Assembly: GCA_020002185.1 (NCBI GenBank)
Contig: CM034544.1
Coordinates: 29,657,842-29,721,841, forward strand
Origin: Paraescarpia echinospica
Lineage: Eukaryota > Annelida > Polychaeta > Sabellida > Siboglinidae
Reading direction: 5' to 3'
Length of the DNA stretch: 64,000 nucleotides
The number at the start of each line of letters is the position of its first letter. Within the stretch, counting starts at the first letter, position 1. Below, one piece after another: positions 43,513-55,938 of this stretch. Both the position numbers and the translations under genes were made by a program. The notes beneath the pieces are model-generated. The model did no database searches. It saw nothing but the letters and a program-made list of their open reading frames with translations, and had not been told where the DNA came from.

Positions 43513-44298
43513 AGAACAGTGCCGCAGTGTCACAGTCACCTTACCGACCTCGAATGGCACGCGTCGTCCAGTGTCGTCTCTTATATCTATCTCAATCGTA
43601 CCAAACTCTTTGTAGAGCACGGGTACGTAGTGAGTCTTGTCGAAGGTCTTCGACACGATGTCGCCATGGCGACCGCTCACCGGAACGATGCGCAGCAGTG
43701 GTACGAGACTGTCACCGACAACTCGCGGTTCCACGACATCCGTGTAGACGTAGAGCGATTCGAGTCCTCGTTCCATGTTGACCACGGTGTCGCCTTCCGT
43801 GATATATTCCTTGAACTCGGGAGCCGCGGGATCCTTCGGGAGAGCCGCCAGCGTAGCGGTGTGAAAGCCGAGAACGGTGGTCAGCATAGCGGCGCGGAAG
43901 ACGGTATTCGGTGCCATGTGCACCGTTACCTTACGCGTGATGATGCTGTAGCTCAGATTCACCCGTCCCTCCCCCACCACGCGACGTAGAGCGGCGTTAA
44001 TGGCGAGGATCAGTGACCACGGATCCTTATAGTGTCCGGTCCCGATTCAGGTAATCTTCGTGTGCAGTGACCGCGGGTCCCGCTCTTCGTCTATCGGTAG
44101 TGACACAGCGAACGCCGCGTCGTCGTCTACGACGTTGTGCCAACTGTGCGGGTACAGTACCTCCACCAGTCCGCACTCCCATTGTCCCCGTAGTAGGATA
44201 CGTTTCGGTAGCGTCGTGACGTATTGGGTCAGCGTGTTATCGGGGTGCGTGTGCATGGAAGCATTGCTGGGCAACGTGAGATAGAAATCACTCGCCAT
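43483..44298 (-). pseudogene. Penton-like minor capsid protein (Polinton), with a stop
   Basis: The ATG at 44298 starts MASDFYLTLPSNAS, a typical penton-like N-terminus. The frame meets TGA at 44047-44049, then continues open in the same frame to the (AT)n tract near 43.5 kb. The later part has NLSYSIITRKVTV, a LVPLLRIVPVSG segment and a FGTIEIDIRDDTG segment, fitting the single jelly-roll minor capsid protein placed at virion vertices. One base change would account for the stop. The natural C-terminus appears altered by the AT expansion. Confidence 0.8.
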
Positions 44299-44395
44299 GT
44301 TTCAACGTCGGGCTGGGTAGCAGGTAACCCAACGAACTGCTCAACAAGGCCGTCCACAGAGTCGGATTCGCGTGGTGTCCGAACGACAGGTTGTA
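44288..44395 (-). pseudogene. Truncated upstream Polinton ORF, C-terminal end only
   Basis: 35 open codons run from the satellite border (about 44395) to a TGA at 44288-44290 that overlaps the ATG of the penton-like gene, a common arrangement in compact viral genomes. The peptide includes WTALLSSSLGYLLP. I cannot name the protein. Its upstream part has been replaced by the 44-bp array. Confidence 0.5.
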
Positions 44396-47300
44396 GATGG
44401 TAGAAGCTGTCACTCTTGTTGTGCTTGGGAAGCTGCTGAGATGGTAGTAGCTGTCAGTCTTGTTGTGCTTGGGGTGCTGCTGATAAGGTAGTAGCTGTCA
44501 GTCTTGTTGTGCTTGGGATGCTGCTGAGATGGTAGTAGCTGTCAGCCTTGTTGTGCTTGGGATGCTGCTGAGATGGTAGTAGCTGTCAGTCTTGTTGTGC
44601 TTGGGATGCTGCTGAGATGGTAGTAGCTGTCAGTCTTGTTGTGCTTGGGATGCTGCTGAGATGGTAGTAGCTGTCAGTCTTGTTGTGCTTGGGATGCTGC
44701 TGAGATGGTAGTAGCTGTCACTCTTGTTGTGCTTGGGATGCTGCTGAGATGGTAGTAGCTGTCAGTCTTGTTGTGCTTGGGATGCTGCTGAGATGGTAGT
44801 AGCTGTCACTCTTGTTGTGCTTGGGATGCTGCTGAGATGGTAGAAGCTGTCACTCTTGTTGTGCTTGGGATGCTGCTGAGATGGTAGTAGCTGTCACTCT
44901 TGTTGTGCTTGGGATGCTGCTGAGATGGTAGTAGCTGTCAGTCTGTGTCTTGTTGTGCTTGGGATGCTGCTGAGATGGTAGTAGCTGCTCAGTCTTGTTG
45001 TGCTTGGGATGCTGCTGAGATGGTAGTGTCACTCTTGTTGTGCTTGGGATGCTGCTGAGATGGTAGAAGCTGTCACTCTTGTTGTGCTTGGGATGCTGCT
45101 GAGATGGTAGAAGCTGTCACTCTTGTTGTGTTTGGGATGCTGTTGGTAGAAGCTGTTACTCTTGTTGTGCTTGGGTGCTGCTGAGATGGTAGAAGCTGTC
45201 ACTCTTGTTGTGCTTAGGGTGCTGTTGAGATGGTAGTAGCTGTCATTCTTGTTGTGCTTGGGATGCTGCTGAGATGGTAGTAGCTGTCAGTCTTGTTGTG
45301 CTTGGGATGCTGCTGAGATGGTAGAAGCTCTCACTCTTGTTGTGCTTGGGATGCTGCTAAGATGGTAGAAGCTGTCAGTCTTGTTGTGCTTGGGATGCTG
45401 CTGAGATGGTAGAAGCTGTCACTCTTGTTGTGCTTGGGATGCTGCTGAGATGGTAGTAGCTGTCAGTCTTGTTGTGCTTGGGATGCTGCTGAGATGGTAG
45501 TAGCTGTCACTCTTGTTGTGCTTGGGATGCTGCTGAGATGGTAGTAGCTGTCACTCTTGTTGTGCTTGGGATGCTGCTGAGATGTTAGAAGCTGTCACTC
45601 TTGTTGTGCTTGGGATGCTGCTGAGATGGTAGTAGCTGTCAGTCTTGTTGTGCTTGGGATGCTGCTGAGATGGTAGAAGCTGTCAATTTTGTTGTGCTTG
45701 GGATGCTGCTGAGATGGTAGAAGCTGTCACTCATGTTGTGCTTGGGATGCTGCTGAGATGGTAGAAGCTGTCAGTCTTGTTGTGCTTGGGATGCTGCTGA
45801 GATGGTAGTAGCTGTCAGTCTTGTTGTGCTTGGGATGCTGCTGAGATGGTAGTAGCTGTCACTCTTGTTGTGCTTGGGATGCTGCTGAGATGGCAGTAGC
45901 TGTCACTCTTGTTGTGCTTGGGTGCTGCTGAGATGGTAGTAGCTGTTAGTCATGTTGTGCTTGGGATGCTGCTGAGATGGTAGTAGCTGTCAGTCTTGTT
46001 GTGCTTGGGTGCTGCTGAGATGGTAGTAGCTGTCACTCTTGTTGTGCTTGGGATGCTGCTGAGATGGTAGTAGCTGTCACTCTTGTTACGCTTGGGATGC
46101 TGCTGAGATGGTAGTAGCTGTCACTCTTGTTGTGCTTGGGGTGCTGTTGAGATGGTAGTTGCTGTCAGTCTTGTTGTGCTTGGGATGCAGCTGAGATGGT
46201 AGTAGCTGTCACTCTTGTTGTGCTTGTGTGCTGCTGAGATGGTAGTAGCTGTCACTCTTGTTGTGCTTGGGATGCTGCTAAGATGGTAGTAGCTGTCACT
46301 CTTGTTGTGCTTGGGGTGCTGTTGAGATGGTAGTTGCTGTCAGTCTTGTTGTGCTTGGGATGCAGCTGAGATGGTAGTAGCTGTCACTCTTGTTGTGCTT
46401 GTGTGCTGCTGAGATGGTAGTAGCTGTCACTCTTGTTGTGCTTGGGATGCTGCTAAGATGGTAGTAGCTGTCACTCTTGTTGTGCTTGGGGTGCTGTTGA
46501 GATGGTAGTTGCTGTCAGTCTTGTTGTGCTTGGGATGCAGCTGAGATGGTAGTAGCTGTCACTCTTGTTGTGCTTGTGTGCTGCTGAGATGGTAGTAGCT
46601 GTCACTCTTGTTGTGCTTGGGATGCTGCTGAGATGGTAGTAGCTGTCAGCCTTGTTGTGCTTGTGATGCTGCTGAGATGGTAGTAGCTGACACTCTTGTT
46701 GTGCTTGGGATGTTGCTGAGATGGTAGTAGCTGTCACTCTTGTTGTGCTTGGGTGCTGCTGAGATGGTAGTAGCTGTCTCTCTTGTTGTGCTTGGGAAGC
46801 TGCTGAGATGGTAGTAGCTGTCAGTCTTGTTGTGCTTGGGTGCTGCTGAGATGGTAGTAGCTGTCACTCTTGTTGTGCTTGGGATGCTGCTGAGATGGTA
46901 GAAGCTGTCACTCTTGTTGTGCTTGGGATGCTGCTGAGATGGTAGTAGCTGTCACTCTTGTTGTGCTTGGGATGCTGCTGAGATGATAGAAGCTGTCAAT
47001 CTTGTTGTGCTTGGGATGCTGCTGAGATGGTAGTAGCTGTCACTCTTGTTGTGCTTGGGATGCTGCTGAGATGGTAGAAGCTGTCACCTCTTGTTGTGCT
47101 TGGGTGCTGCTGAGATGGTAGAAGCTGTCACTCTTGTTGTGCTTGGGATGCTGCTGAGATGGTAGAAGCTGTTACTCTTGTTGTGCTTGGGTGCTGCTGA
47201 GATGGTAGAAGCTGTCACTCTTGTTGTGCTTAGGGTGCTGTTGAGATGGTAGTAGCTGTCATTCTTGTTGTGCTTGGGATGCTTCTGAGATGGTAGAAGC

Positions 47301-50300
47301 TGTCACTCTTGTTGTGCTTGGGAAGCTGCTGAGATGGTAGTAGCTGTCAGTCTTGTTGTGCTTGGGGTGCTGCTGAGATGGTAGAAGCTGTCACTCTTGT
47401 TGTGCTTGGGATGCTGCTGAGATGGTAGTAGATGTCACTCTTGTTGTGCTTGGGATGCTGCTGAGATGATAGAAGCTGTCACTCTTGTTGTGCTTGGGAT
47501 GCTGCTGAGATGGTAGTAGCTGTCACTCTTGTTGTGCTTGGGATGCTGCTGAGATGGTAGAAGCTGTCACTCTTGTTGTGCTTGGGTGCTGCTGAGATGG
47601 TAGAAGCTGTCACTCTTGTTGTGCTTGGGATGCTGCTGAGATGGTAGAAGCTGTCACTCTTGTTGTGCTTGGGATGCTGCTGAGATGGTAGAAGCTGTCA
47701 CTCTTGTTGTGTTTGGGATGCTGCTGAGATGGTAGAAGCTGTTACTCTTGTTGTGCTTGGGTGCTGCTGAGATGGTAGAAGCTGTCACTCTTGTTGTGCT
47801 TAGGGTGCTGTTGAGATGGTAGTAGCTGTCATTCTTGTTGTGCTTGGGATGCTGCTGAGATGGTAGTAGCTGTCAGTCTTGTTGTGCTTGGGATGCTGCT
47901 GAGATGGTAGTGCTGCTGTCAGCTCTTGTTGTGCTTGGGATGCTGCTGAGATGGTAGTGCTGAGATGGTAGTAGCTGTCAGTCTTGTTGTGCTTGGGTGC
48001 TGCTGTGATGGTAGTAGCTGTCACTCTTGTTGTGCTTGGGATGCTGTTGAGATGGTAGTAGCTGTCAGTCTTGTTGTGCTTGGGATGCTGCTGAGATGGT
48101 AGAAGCTGTCATTCTTGTTGTGCTTGGGATGCTGCTGAGATGGTAGAAGCTGTCACTCATGTTGTGCTTGGGATGCTGCTGAGATGGTAGAAGCTGTCAG
48201 TCTTGTTGTGCTTGGGATGCTGCTGAGATGGTAGTAGCTGTCAGTCTTGTTGTGCTTGGGATGCTGCTGAGATGGTAGAAGCTGTCACTCTTGTTGTGCT
48301 TGGGATGCTGCTGAGGTATGGTAGCTAGCTGTCAGTCTTGTTGTGCTTGGGTGCTGCTGAGATGGTAGAAGCTGTCACCTTGTTGTGCTTGGGTGCTGAG
48401 TCTCACTCTTGTTGTGCTTGGGATGCTGTCTGAGATGGTGCTTGGGATGCTGCTGTTGTGCTTAGATGCTGCTGAGATGGTAGTAGCTGTCAGTTGTGCT
48501 TGGGATGCTGCTGAGATGGTAGTAGCTGTCAGCCTTGTTGTGCTTGGGATGCTGCTGAGATGGTAGTAGCTGTCACTCTTGTTGTGCTTGGGATGCTGCT
48601 GACTGGTAGAAGCTGTCACTCTTGTTGTGCTTGGGTGCTGCTGAGATGGTAGAAGCTGTCAGTCTTGTTGTGCTTGGGATGCTGCTGAGATGGTAGAAGC
48701 TGTCAGTCTTGTTGTGCTTGGGATGCTGCTGAGATGGTAGTAGCTGTCACTCTTGTTGTGCTTGGGATGCTGCTGAGATGGTAGTAGCTGTCACTCTTGT
48801 TGTGCTTGGGATGCTGCTGAGATGGTAGTAGCTGTCACTCTTGTTGTGCTTGGGATGCTGCTGAGATGGTAGAAACTGTCACTCTTGTTGTGCTTGGGAT
48901 GCTGTTGAGATGGTAGTAGCTGTCACTCTTGTTGTGCTTGGGATGCTGCTGAGATGGTTGTAGCTGTCAGTCTTGTTGTGCTTGGGATGCTGCTGAGATG
49001 GTAGAAGCTGTCACTCTTGTTGTGCTTGGGATGCTGCTGAGATTGTAGAAGCTGTCACTCATGTTGTGCTTGGGATGCTGCTGAGATGGTAGAAGCTGTC
49101 AGGCTTGTTGTGCTTGGGATGCTGCTGAGATGGTAGTAGCTGTCAGTCTTGTTGTGCTTGGGATGCTGCTGAGATGGTAGTAGCTGTCACTCTTGTTGTG
49201 CTTGGGATGCTGCTGAGATGGTAGTAGCTGTCACTCTTGTTGTGCTTGGGATGCTGCTGAGATGGTTGTAGCTGTCAGTCTTGTTGTGCTTGGGATGCTG
49301 CTGAGATGGTAGAAGCTGTCACTCTTGTTGTGCTTGGGATGCTGCTGAGATTGTAGAAGCTGTCACTCATGTTGTGCTTGGGATGCTGCTGAGATGGTAG
49401 AAGCTGTCAGGCTTGTTGTGCTTGGGATGCTGCTGAGATGGTAGTAGCTGTCAGTCTTGTTGTGCTTGGGATGCTGCTGAGATGGTAGTAGCTGTCAGTC
49501 TTGTTGTGCTTGGGATGCTGCTGAGATGGTAGAAGCTGTCAGTCTTGTTGTGCTTGGGATGCTGCTGAGATGGTAGAAGCTGTCACCCTTGTTGTGCTTG
49601 GGATGCTGCTGAAATGGTAGTAGCTGTCAGTCTTGTTGTGCCTGGGATGCTGCTGAGATGGTAGTAGCTGTCACTCTTGTTGTGCTTGGGATGCTGCTGA
49701 GATGGTAGTACCTGACACTCTTGTTGTGCTTGGGATGCTGCTGAGATGGTAGAAGCTGTCACTCTTGTTGTGTTTGGTGTGCTGCTGAGATGGTAGAAGC
49801 TGTCACTCTTGTTGTGCTTAGGGTGCTGTTGAGATGGTAGTAGCTGTCACTCTTGTTGTGCTTGGGATGCTGCTGATATGGTAGTAGCTGTCAGTCTTGT
49901 TGTGCTTGGGATGCTGCTGAGATGGTAGAAGCTCTCACTCTTGTTGTGCTTGGGATGCTGCTGAAATGGTAGAAGCTGTCAGTCTTGTTGTGCTTGGGAT
50001 GCTGCTGAGATGGTAGAAGCTGTCACTCTTGTTGTGCTTGGGATGCTGCCGAGATGGTAGTAGCTGTCAGTCTTGTTGTGCCTGGGATGCTGCTGAGATG
50101 GTAGTAGCTGTCACTCTTGTTGTGCTTGGGATGGTGCTGAGATGGTAGTAGCTGTCACTCTTGTTGTGCTTGGGATGCTGCTGAGATGGTAGAAGCTGTC
50201 ACTCTTGTTGTGTTTGGGGTGCTGCTCAGATGGTAGAAGCTGTCACTCTTGTTGTGCTTGGGGTGCTGTTAAGATGGTAGTAGCTGTCACTCTTGTTGTG

Positions 50301-51925
50301 CTTGGGATGCTGCTGAGATGGTAGTAGCTGTCAGTCTTGTTGTGCTTGGGATGCTGCTGAGATGGTAGAAGCTCTCACACTTGTTGTGCATGGGATGCTG
50401 CTTGTTGTGTTGTGCTTGGGGTGCTGCTGAGATGGTAGAAGCTGTCACTCTTGTTGTGCTTGGGGTGCTGTTGAGATGGTAGTAGCTGTCACTCTTGTTG
50501 TGCTTGGGGTGCTGCTGAGATGGTAGAAGCTGTCATTCATGTTGTGCTTGGGATGCTGCTGAGATGGTAGAAGCTGTCACTCTTGTTGTTCTTGGGGTGC
50601 TGCTGAGATGGTAGAAGCTGTCACTCTTGTTGTGCTTGGGATGCTTCTGAGATGGTAGAAGCTGTCACTCTTGTTGTGCTTGGGAAGCTGCTGAGATGGT
50701 AGTAGCTGTCAGTCTTGTTGTGCTTGGGGTGCTGCTGATATGGTAGTAGCTGTCAGTCTTGTTGTGCTTGGGATGCTGCTGAGCTGGTAGTAGCTGTCAG
50801 CCTTGTTGTGCTTGGGATGCTGCTGAGATGGTAGTAGCTGTCAGTCTTGTTGTGCTTGGGATGCTGCTGAGATGGTAGTAGCTGTCAGTCTTGTTGTGCT
50901 TGGGATGCTGCTGAGATGGTAGAAGCTGTCAGTCTTGTTGTGCTTGGGATGCTGCTGAGATGGTAGTAGCTGTCAGCCTTGTTGTGCTTGGGATGCTGCT
51001 GAGATGGTAGTAGCTGTCAGTCTTGTTGTGCTTGGGATGCTGCTGAGATGGTAGTAGCTGTCAGTCTTGTTGTGCTTGGGGTGCTGCTGATATGGTAGTA
51101 GCTGTCAGTCTTGTTGTGCTTGGGATGCTGCTGAGCTGGTAGTAGCTGTCAGCCTTGTTGTGCTTGGGATGCTGCTGAGATGGTAGTAGCTGTCAGTCTT
51201 GTTGTGCTTGGGATGCTGCTGAGATGGTAGTAGCTGTCAGTCTTGTTGTGCTTGGGATGCTGCTGAGATGGTAGAAGCTGTCAGTCTTGTTGTGCTTGGG
51301 ATGCTGCTGAGATGGTAGTAGCTGTCAGCCTTGTTGTGCTTGGGATGCTGCTGAGATGGTAGTAGCTGTCAGCCTTGTTGTGCTTGGGATGCTGCTGAGC
51401 TGGTAGTAGCTGTCAGCCTTGTTGTGCTTGGGGTGCTGCTGATATGGTAGTAGCTGTCAGTCTTGTTGTGCTTGGGATGCTGCTGAGCTGGTAGTAGCTG
51501 TCAGCCTTGTTGTGCTTGGGATGCTGCTGAGATGGTAGTAGCTGTCAGTCTTGTTGTGCTTGGGATGCTGCTGAGATGGTAGTAGCTGTCACTCTTGTTG
51601 TGCTTGGGATGCTGCTGAGATGGTAGTAGCTGTCACTCTTGTTGTGCTTGGGGTGCTGCTGAGATGGTAGTAGCTGTCAGTCTTGTTGTTCTTGGGTGCT
51701 GCTGAGATGGTAGTAGCTGTCACTCTTGTTGTGCTTGGGGTGCTGTTGAGATGGTAGTATCTGTCAGTCTTGTTGTGCTTGGGATGCTGCTGAAATGGTA
51801 GTAGCTGTCAGTCTTGTTGTGCTTGGGATGCTGCTGAGATGGTAGTAGCTGTCACTCTTGTTGTGCTTGGGATGCTGCTGAGATGGTAGAAGCTGTCACT
51901 CTTGTGGTGCTTTGGTGCTGCTGGT
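44396..51925. repeat. 44-bp satellite array, about 170 copies
   Basis: The unit contains GATGGTAGTAGCTGTCACTC, TTGTTGTGCTTGGGATGCTG and CTGA. Main variants are GTAGTA/GTAGAA and CACTC/CAGTC, plus 43-bp units lacking a base (GGGTGCTGC). Higher-order blocks are visible (for example, the unit series near 46130-46290 repeats at 46310-46470). Short ORFs on the minus strand are artefacts because 44 is not a multiple of three. The minus-strand unit includes ACCATCTCAGCAG, acceptor-like, but no host exon lies beside it. Confidence 0.96.
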
Positions 51926-52370
51926 GCCTATTTTCTCGTCGTCAGCTGTTTCTGTTCTTCTGATTCCGCAGTATGCAGGGATCCACTGTAGTGCTACTTT
52001 CGCCTGCGCACTCAGCTCTAACAGAGTAGTAGTCAGTTCATTCAATTATTTCTTTTGGGGTGTTCTGGAGAGCATGGAGAACTGATAGGGCATCTATAAA
52101 AATGACAGTGTTTTCATGTGTTTTCTCAGATTGTTCTGCAGTTGTACTGCAACTATCTTCAAGGCTTCCGCTTCAGCTTTGAAGTTGACGGAGTATTTGC
52201 CGGTTACGACTGTGTGTCGTGCTTCTTCTCTGTTCTTGATTTACTCTCCTCCTCCTCCAAATCGGATTGGTTTCGTGGCGAACCCATCGGTGTAGACATG
52301 CGTCCACTGCTCACGAGGGAACCTAGAGTGTACGAACTCCAGGGTTTGGTCTTGTCTCTCCTCATCTGAT
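51926..52370 (-). pseudogene. RNase H domain fragment of a non-LTR element
   Basis: On the minus strand, near 52.33-51.93 kb: FPREQWTHVYTDGFA (first catalytic Asp in YTDG), a short disrupted stretch with a stop after FGGGGE, NFKAEAEALKIVAVQLQ (Glu in the AEAEAL helix), and LSAQAKVALQWIPAYCGI followed by ETADDEK, the WIPAHCG and final Asp motifs. This is the RNase H domain that follows RT in some LINEs. It is cut by the 44-bp array at its C-terminal end and carries stops. Confidence 0.75.
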
Positions 52371-52394
52371 TATGTCAAATTTAGTATGAATAAA

Positions 52395-52690
52395 GAAAAG
52401 GGTTGATCAGTATAAGTAAGTAAGTAAACACATGGAATATTACAACCAAGCTGAGAGACACATCAAGACAAAAGGGTTGGTCAGTCTAAATAAGTAAGTA
52501 AACACAGGGAATATTACAACAAACTGAGCTAAACATCAAGACAAAAATGTTGGTTAGTCTAAGTAAGTAAGTAAACACATGGAATATTACAACCAAGTTG
52601 AGAGTCGCATCAAGACAAAAGGGATGGTCAGTTTAAGTAAGTGAACACATGGAATATTACAACCAAACTGAAAGACACATCAAGACAAGA
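52395..52690. repeat. 74-bp repeat, left part (four copies)
   Basis: Units of GTAAGTAAACACATGGAATA followed by TTACAACCAAGCTGAGAGAC and ACATCAAGACAAAAGGGTTG. The array is interrupted by LINE sequence from 52690 and resumes at about 57745. Confidence 0.88.
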
Positions 52691-52785
52691 TTGAACAAGA
52701 TTGCCCCCAGAGAATTAACTCTAGGTGGCAGGTGGACAAGGAAGCCCTTTGGCTTATCGAGAGTCCGACTCTTGTATCTATGTAG
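52690..52785 (-). pseudogene. CR1 3'-end fragment
   Basis: Minus-strand copy of the CR1 terminal segment (AAGGGCTTCCTTGTCCACCT, CTAGAGTTAATTCTCTGGG, AATCTTGTT repeats). It matches 53036-53110 and 59880-59945. Confidence 0.8.
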
Positions 52786-53035
52786 AGCAGAAACATCCAA
52801 CTACAGACCAATATCCTTAACACCCGTGGTTTCTAAACTTCTTGATTATGAAACACCTGGAACAGCACCAAATTCTAACTGATCACCTACATGGCTTCCG
52901 TGCCAAAAGATCAATTGAAACACAATTAATTTAAACAATCCACGACATCAGCAAATCCCTTGATGAGAAGAAATATGTAGATATAGCCATCCTTGACTTC
53001 ACCAAAGCATTCGATAAAGTTCCACATAAAAGACT
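52786..53035 (+). pseudogene. Plus-strand LINE RT fragment nested between CR1 ends
   Basis: It encodes NYRPISLTPVVSKLLDY, then in a second frame LITDHLHGFRAKRSIETQLI, a stop and DISKSLDEKKYVDIAILDFT followed by KAFDKVPHKRL (motif A). The orientation is opposite to the neighbouring CR1 and the family differs, so it is a separate, nested fragment. Confidence 0.78.
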
Positions 53036-53105
53036 AGATTTAACAAGATTGCCACCCAGAGAATGATCTCTAGGTGGCAGGTGGACAAGGAAGCCCTTTG
53101 TCTTA

Positions 53106-55938
53106 TCAAGAGTCCGACCCTTTTATATATGTGTATCCCGCCCTTTTGAGGTATGTGTCGATTTTATTATTAAACATATTCACGCTACTAGCACCCACAC
53201 AATCAGCAGATAATTTGTTCCATTCATTTACAGTCCTTTGTGAAAATGAGAACTTTCTTATATCTAATCTACATTGCTCCTTTGCTAATGTAACTTTATG
53301 TCCTCTAGTCCTTCTATCTTTCTTAAGTGAGAAAAACATATTTCTATCAATATTTTCATAACCATTCATTATTTTAAACACTTCTATCTGATCTCCTCTC
53401 AATTTCCTGGTCTCTAGTGTTGTTAAGCCACCTTTTTGAGGCGTATTTCGTAACTAAGATCCCTCAGTTTTTGTATCATTTTAGTTGCTCTCCTCTGTCC
53501 TCTTTCTAGCATATCTATGGTATTATTAGCTCTTTTTCCTTATACGTTATGTTTCGCCATATTAATCCAAGGATTTGATTTCCCTTTGAAGCTGCAATTC
53601 TGCACTGCTCTGAAACCTTCATTGCAGCACTAATGGTTAACCCTAAGTCCTTTTCTTTTACAGTAGTACTTAGTACAATACCCCCATTGTATATTCTACC
53701 TCTTCGTTCCCATGTCCTGTGTGGAGGCGTTACATTTCCCAAAATTGAACAGCATTTGCCACTTTTCAGACCATTTGATCAAATTGTCAAGATCATCTTG
53801 TAAATGCTATCTATCTCTATCACATTTATTCCTTTAAACACTTTTGTATCATCCGCAAATGTCAACACCTTGCTTGTTATTTCATCATCCAAATCGTTGA
53901 TATATATTAAGAATAATATAGGTCCTAGTACTGATTCCTGTGGTACCCCACTCAATACTGATTTCCAGTTTGAAGCCTCCCCATCAACTACTACACGTTG
54001 TCTTCTGTCAATCAGCCATTTTCTATCCAGTTTATTATACCATTTCCTATGCCATGGGCATTTAGTTTAACCAATAATCTTTGATGTGGTACTTTGTCGA
54101 AAGCTTTTTGAAAATCTAAGTAGACGATATCTACTGGTGATCCCTCACCTACCCACTTAGTGATGTCTTCCAAAAAACATAACATATTTGTTAAGCATGA
54201 CGTCGCTTTTAAAAATACCATGTTGAGATGGGTTTATCAAGTTTTGTTTAACAAGAAAACCCAACATATGATCTTTAATTAGTCTTTCTAATAATATGGA
54301 AATCACTGATGTTAAACTCACTGGTCCATAGTTCTCTGACTTGTTTCTCGAACCTTTTTTTAAAAACGGTATAATGTTTGCCCCTTTCCATTCTAAAGGA
54401 ACCACTCCCTCTTCTAATGACAAATTGAAAACTGTTGCAAGCGGTATGCTAATTTGTTCTACAATTTCCAATAGTAGTTTGGGCGGAATCCCATCCACTC
54501 CAGATGATTTATTATTCTTCATAGCCCTTATTTTCTTAGCTACCATTTCCGGGGTTACAATTAATTGTCCTAAATAATCTTAATCTGCCCCCTTGAACTT
54601 AGCCTCTGGTACTGGCAGTTAACTAATATCTTCTCTGGTAAATACTGAACTAAAGTACTCATTCAGGTCTTCTGCCATTAAGAATCCCTCTGATATTATA
54701 TTTCTTTCTATCTTCTAAAGGACATACCTTATGTTGAACTTTCTGTTTGCTTCGAACATACGCATAAAAAACTCTTGCTGTCATGTTTTATATTACTAGC
54801 TAATTGTTGTTCATAGCTTCTCTTTGAATTTCTAATTCCAGCTGTAGCTTGGCTAAGTGCTTCTTTATAACTGTTGTAGTCTTCATCATTTCCAGTATAT
54901 CTGTATGACTTCCACATCATTTGCTTATACTTAATTTTTCTAATGGCTTCTTTCGATAAGTGTTTCTTTTTGGACCGTTTCCCTTGTTTTTAAAGGGTAC
55001 AAATTTATCGACTTAATTTCACTCTTTAATATATTCCAGCATTCTGTTGCTTTCTTATTTTTCAGTGTGTTATTCCTGTCTATCTTTGCTAAATATTTCA
55101 TCATGTCCTTATACCTTCCTTTGTGGAAATTTCTCCTATACTGCTTTTTACTATTCCTTTCTGATTTTACTTTGATGATAAAATGTATCTGGTTGTGATC
55201 ACTACTCCCCAGTGGCTCACATATCTTGACATTGTCAACTAATTCATTCTGTGAGGACAAAACTATGTCTAACACATTCTCACCCCTGGTTGGTTCTAGC
55301 ACATGTTGAGAAAGGAAAGTATATTGAACTAAAACTAAAAACGTATGGTCCTCACTCCCCATACTCTGTACAGATTTCCATTGTATATGCCCGTGGTTAA
55401 AATCACCCATAATAATACAGTCCCGTTTGCTTACTTCCCTTATAGCGTTTTGTATTTTTTCATTATCTTCTATGCTTATATTTGGACTTCGATAAACTAA
55501 CCCAACTGTTAACGTTAAGTTTCCTGTAACTATGTTACACCAAACAGCTTCTTCGCAATCTGTTTCTCTTTCTAATTTTATTTCATAAGCCTGGATAAAT
55601 TCTTTAACATATCAAATAACTCCACCTCCCTTTCTTCCTATTCTATCTTTCCTAAACATTACATATCATGTCAGTCCAAATTCGGAATCTGATATATCGG
55701 TGGTGGTCCAGGATTCGGTTATACCTATTATGTGAGGGTCAATATCTTCTACCATAATATTTAGTTCATTTCTTTTGTTTACTATACTCCTTGCATTTAA
55801 ACAAACACATTTATATCCAGCTTCAGAAGAGTTTTCCTGACTGTTCTTTGCTGATTTATTTGTGCTGTCTTTATCTATGCCTCCAGTTTCAGGCTTTTCT
55901 GTGAATCCCCCCTGCGAATCTAGTTTAAATAGATGCAA
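53106..55938 (-). pseudogene. CR1 ORF2: endonuclease and reverse transcriptase, fragmented
   Basis: Pieces in order: CVCLNARSIVNKRNEL and GITESWTTT (endonuclease start, 55938-55666, ended by a TGA in place of a Gly codon); MGDFNHGHIQW, LDIVLSSQNELVDNV and LGSSDHNQIHF (55410-54940); KNNKSSGVDGIPPKLL, EWKGANIIPFLKKGS and NYGPVSLTSV (54546-54157); YLDFQKAFDKVPHQRLL (motif A, 54221-54012); KGNQILGLIWRNITYKEKEL (53742-53515); and the C-terminal RTRGHKVTLAKEQCRLD region (53402-53106). The YADD-containing part between 54012 and 53742 is decayed. The layout is that of CR1 LINEs. Confidence 0.85.

Larger units (their letters stand above)
41323..44395 (-). mobile_element. Polinton/Maverick (adintovirus-like) morphogenesis module, fragment
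   Basis: Five tightly packed minus-strand reading frames in the order seen in Polintons: a truncated upstream ORF, penton-like, small basic protein, major capsid protein and adenain-like protease. Gaps are tiny or overlapping (stop and ATG of the last pair are one base apart), a virus-like layout unlike the rest of the window, and GC content is higher. DNA polymerase B, integrase and packaging ATPase genes are not in the window. The module is inactivated by a stop in the penton gene and frameshifts in the capsid gene, and it ends upstream at the 44-bp satellite. Terminal inverted repeats were not found. Confidence 0.85.

Noticed and set aside
41332..43989. Several plus-strand frames over the Polinton module
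   Set aside because: High GC leaves the antisense strand open. The minus-strand frames carry the recognisable protease and capsid motifs.
46471..48619. Ser/Thr/Gln-rich minus-strand frames in the 44-bp array
   Set aside because: Short, frame-shifting products of a repeat whose unit is not a multiple of three.
52118..52369. 83-codon plus-strand frame near the satellite end
   Set aside because: The minus strand of the same segment carries RNase H motifs, so this is a shadow frame.
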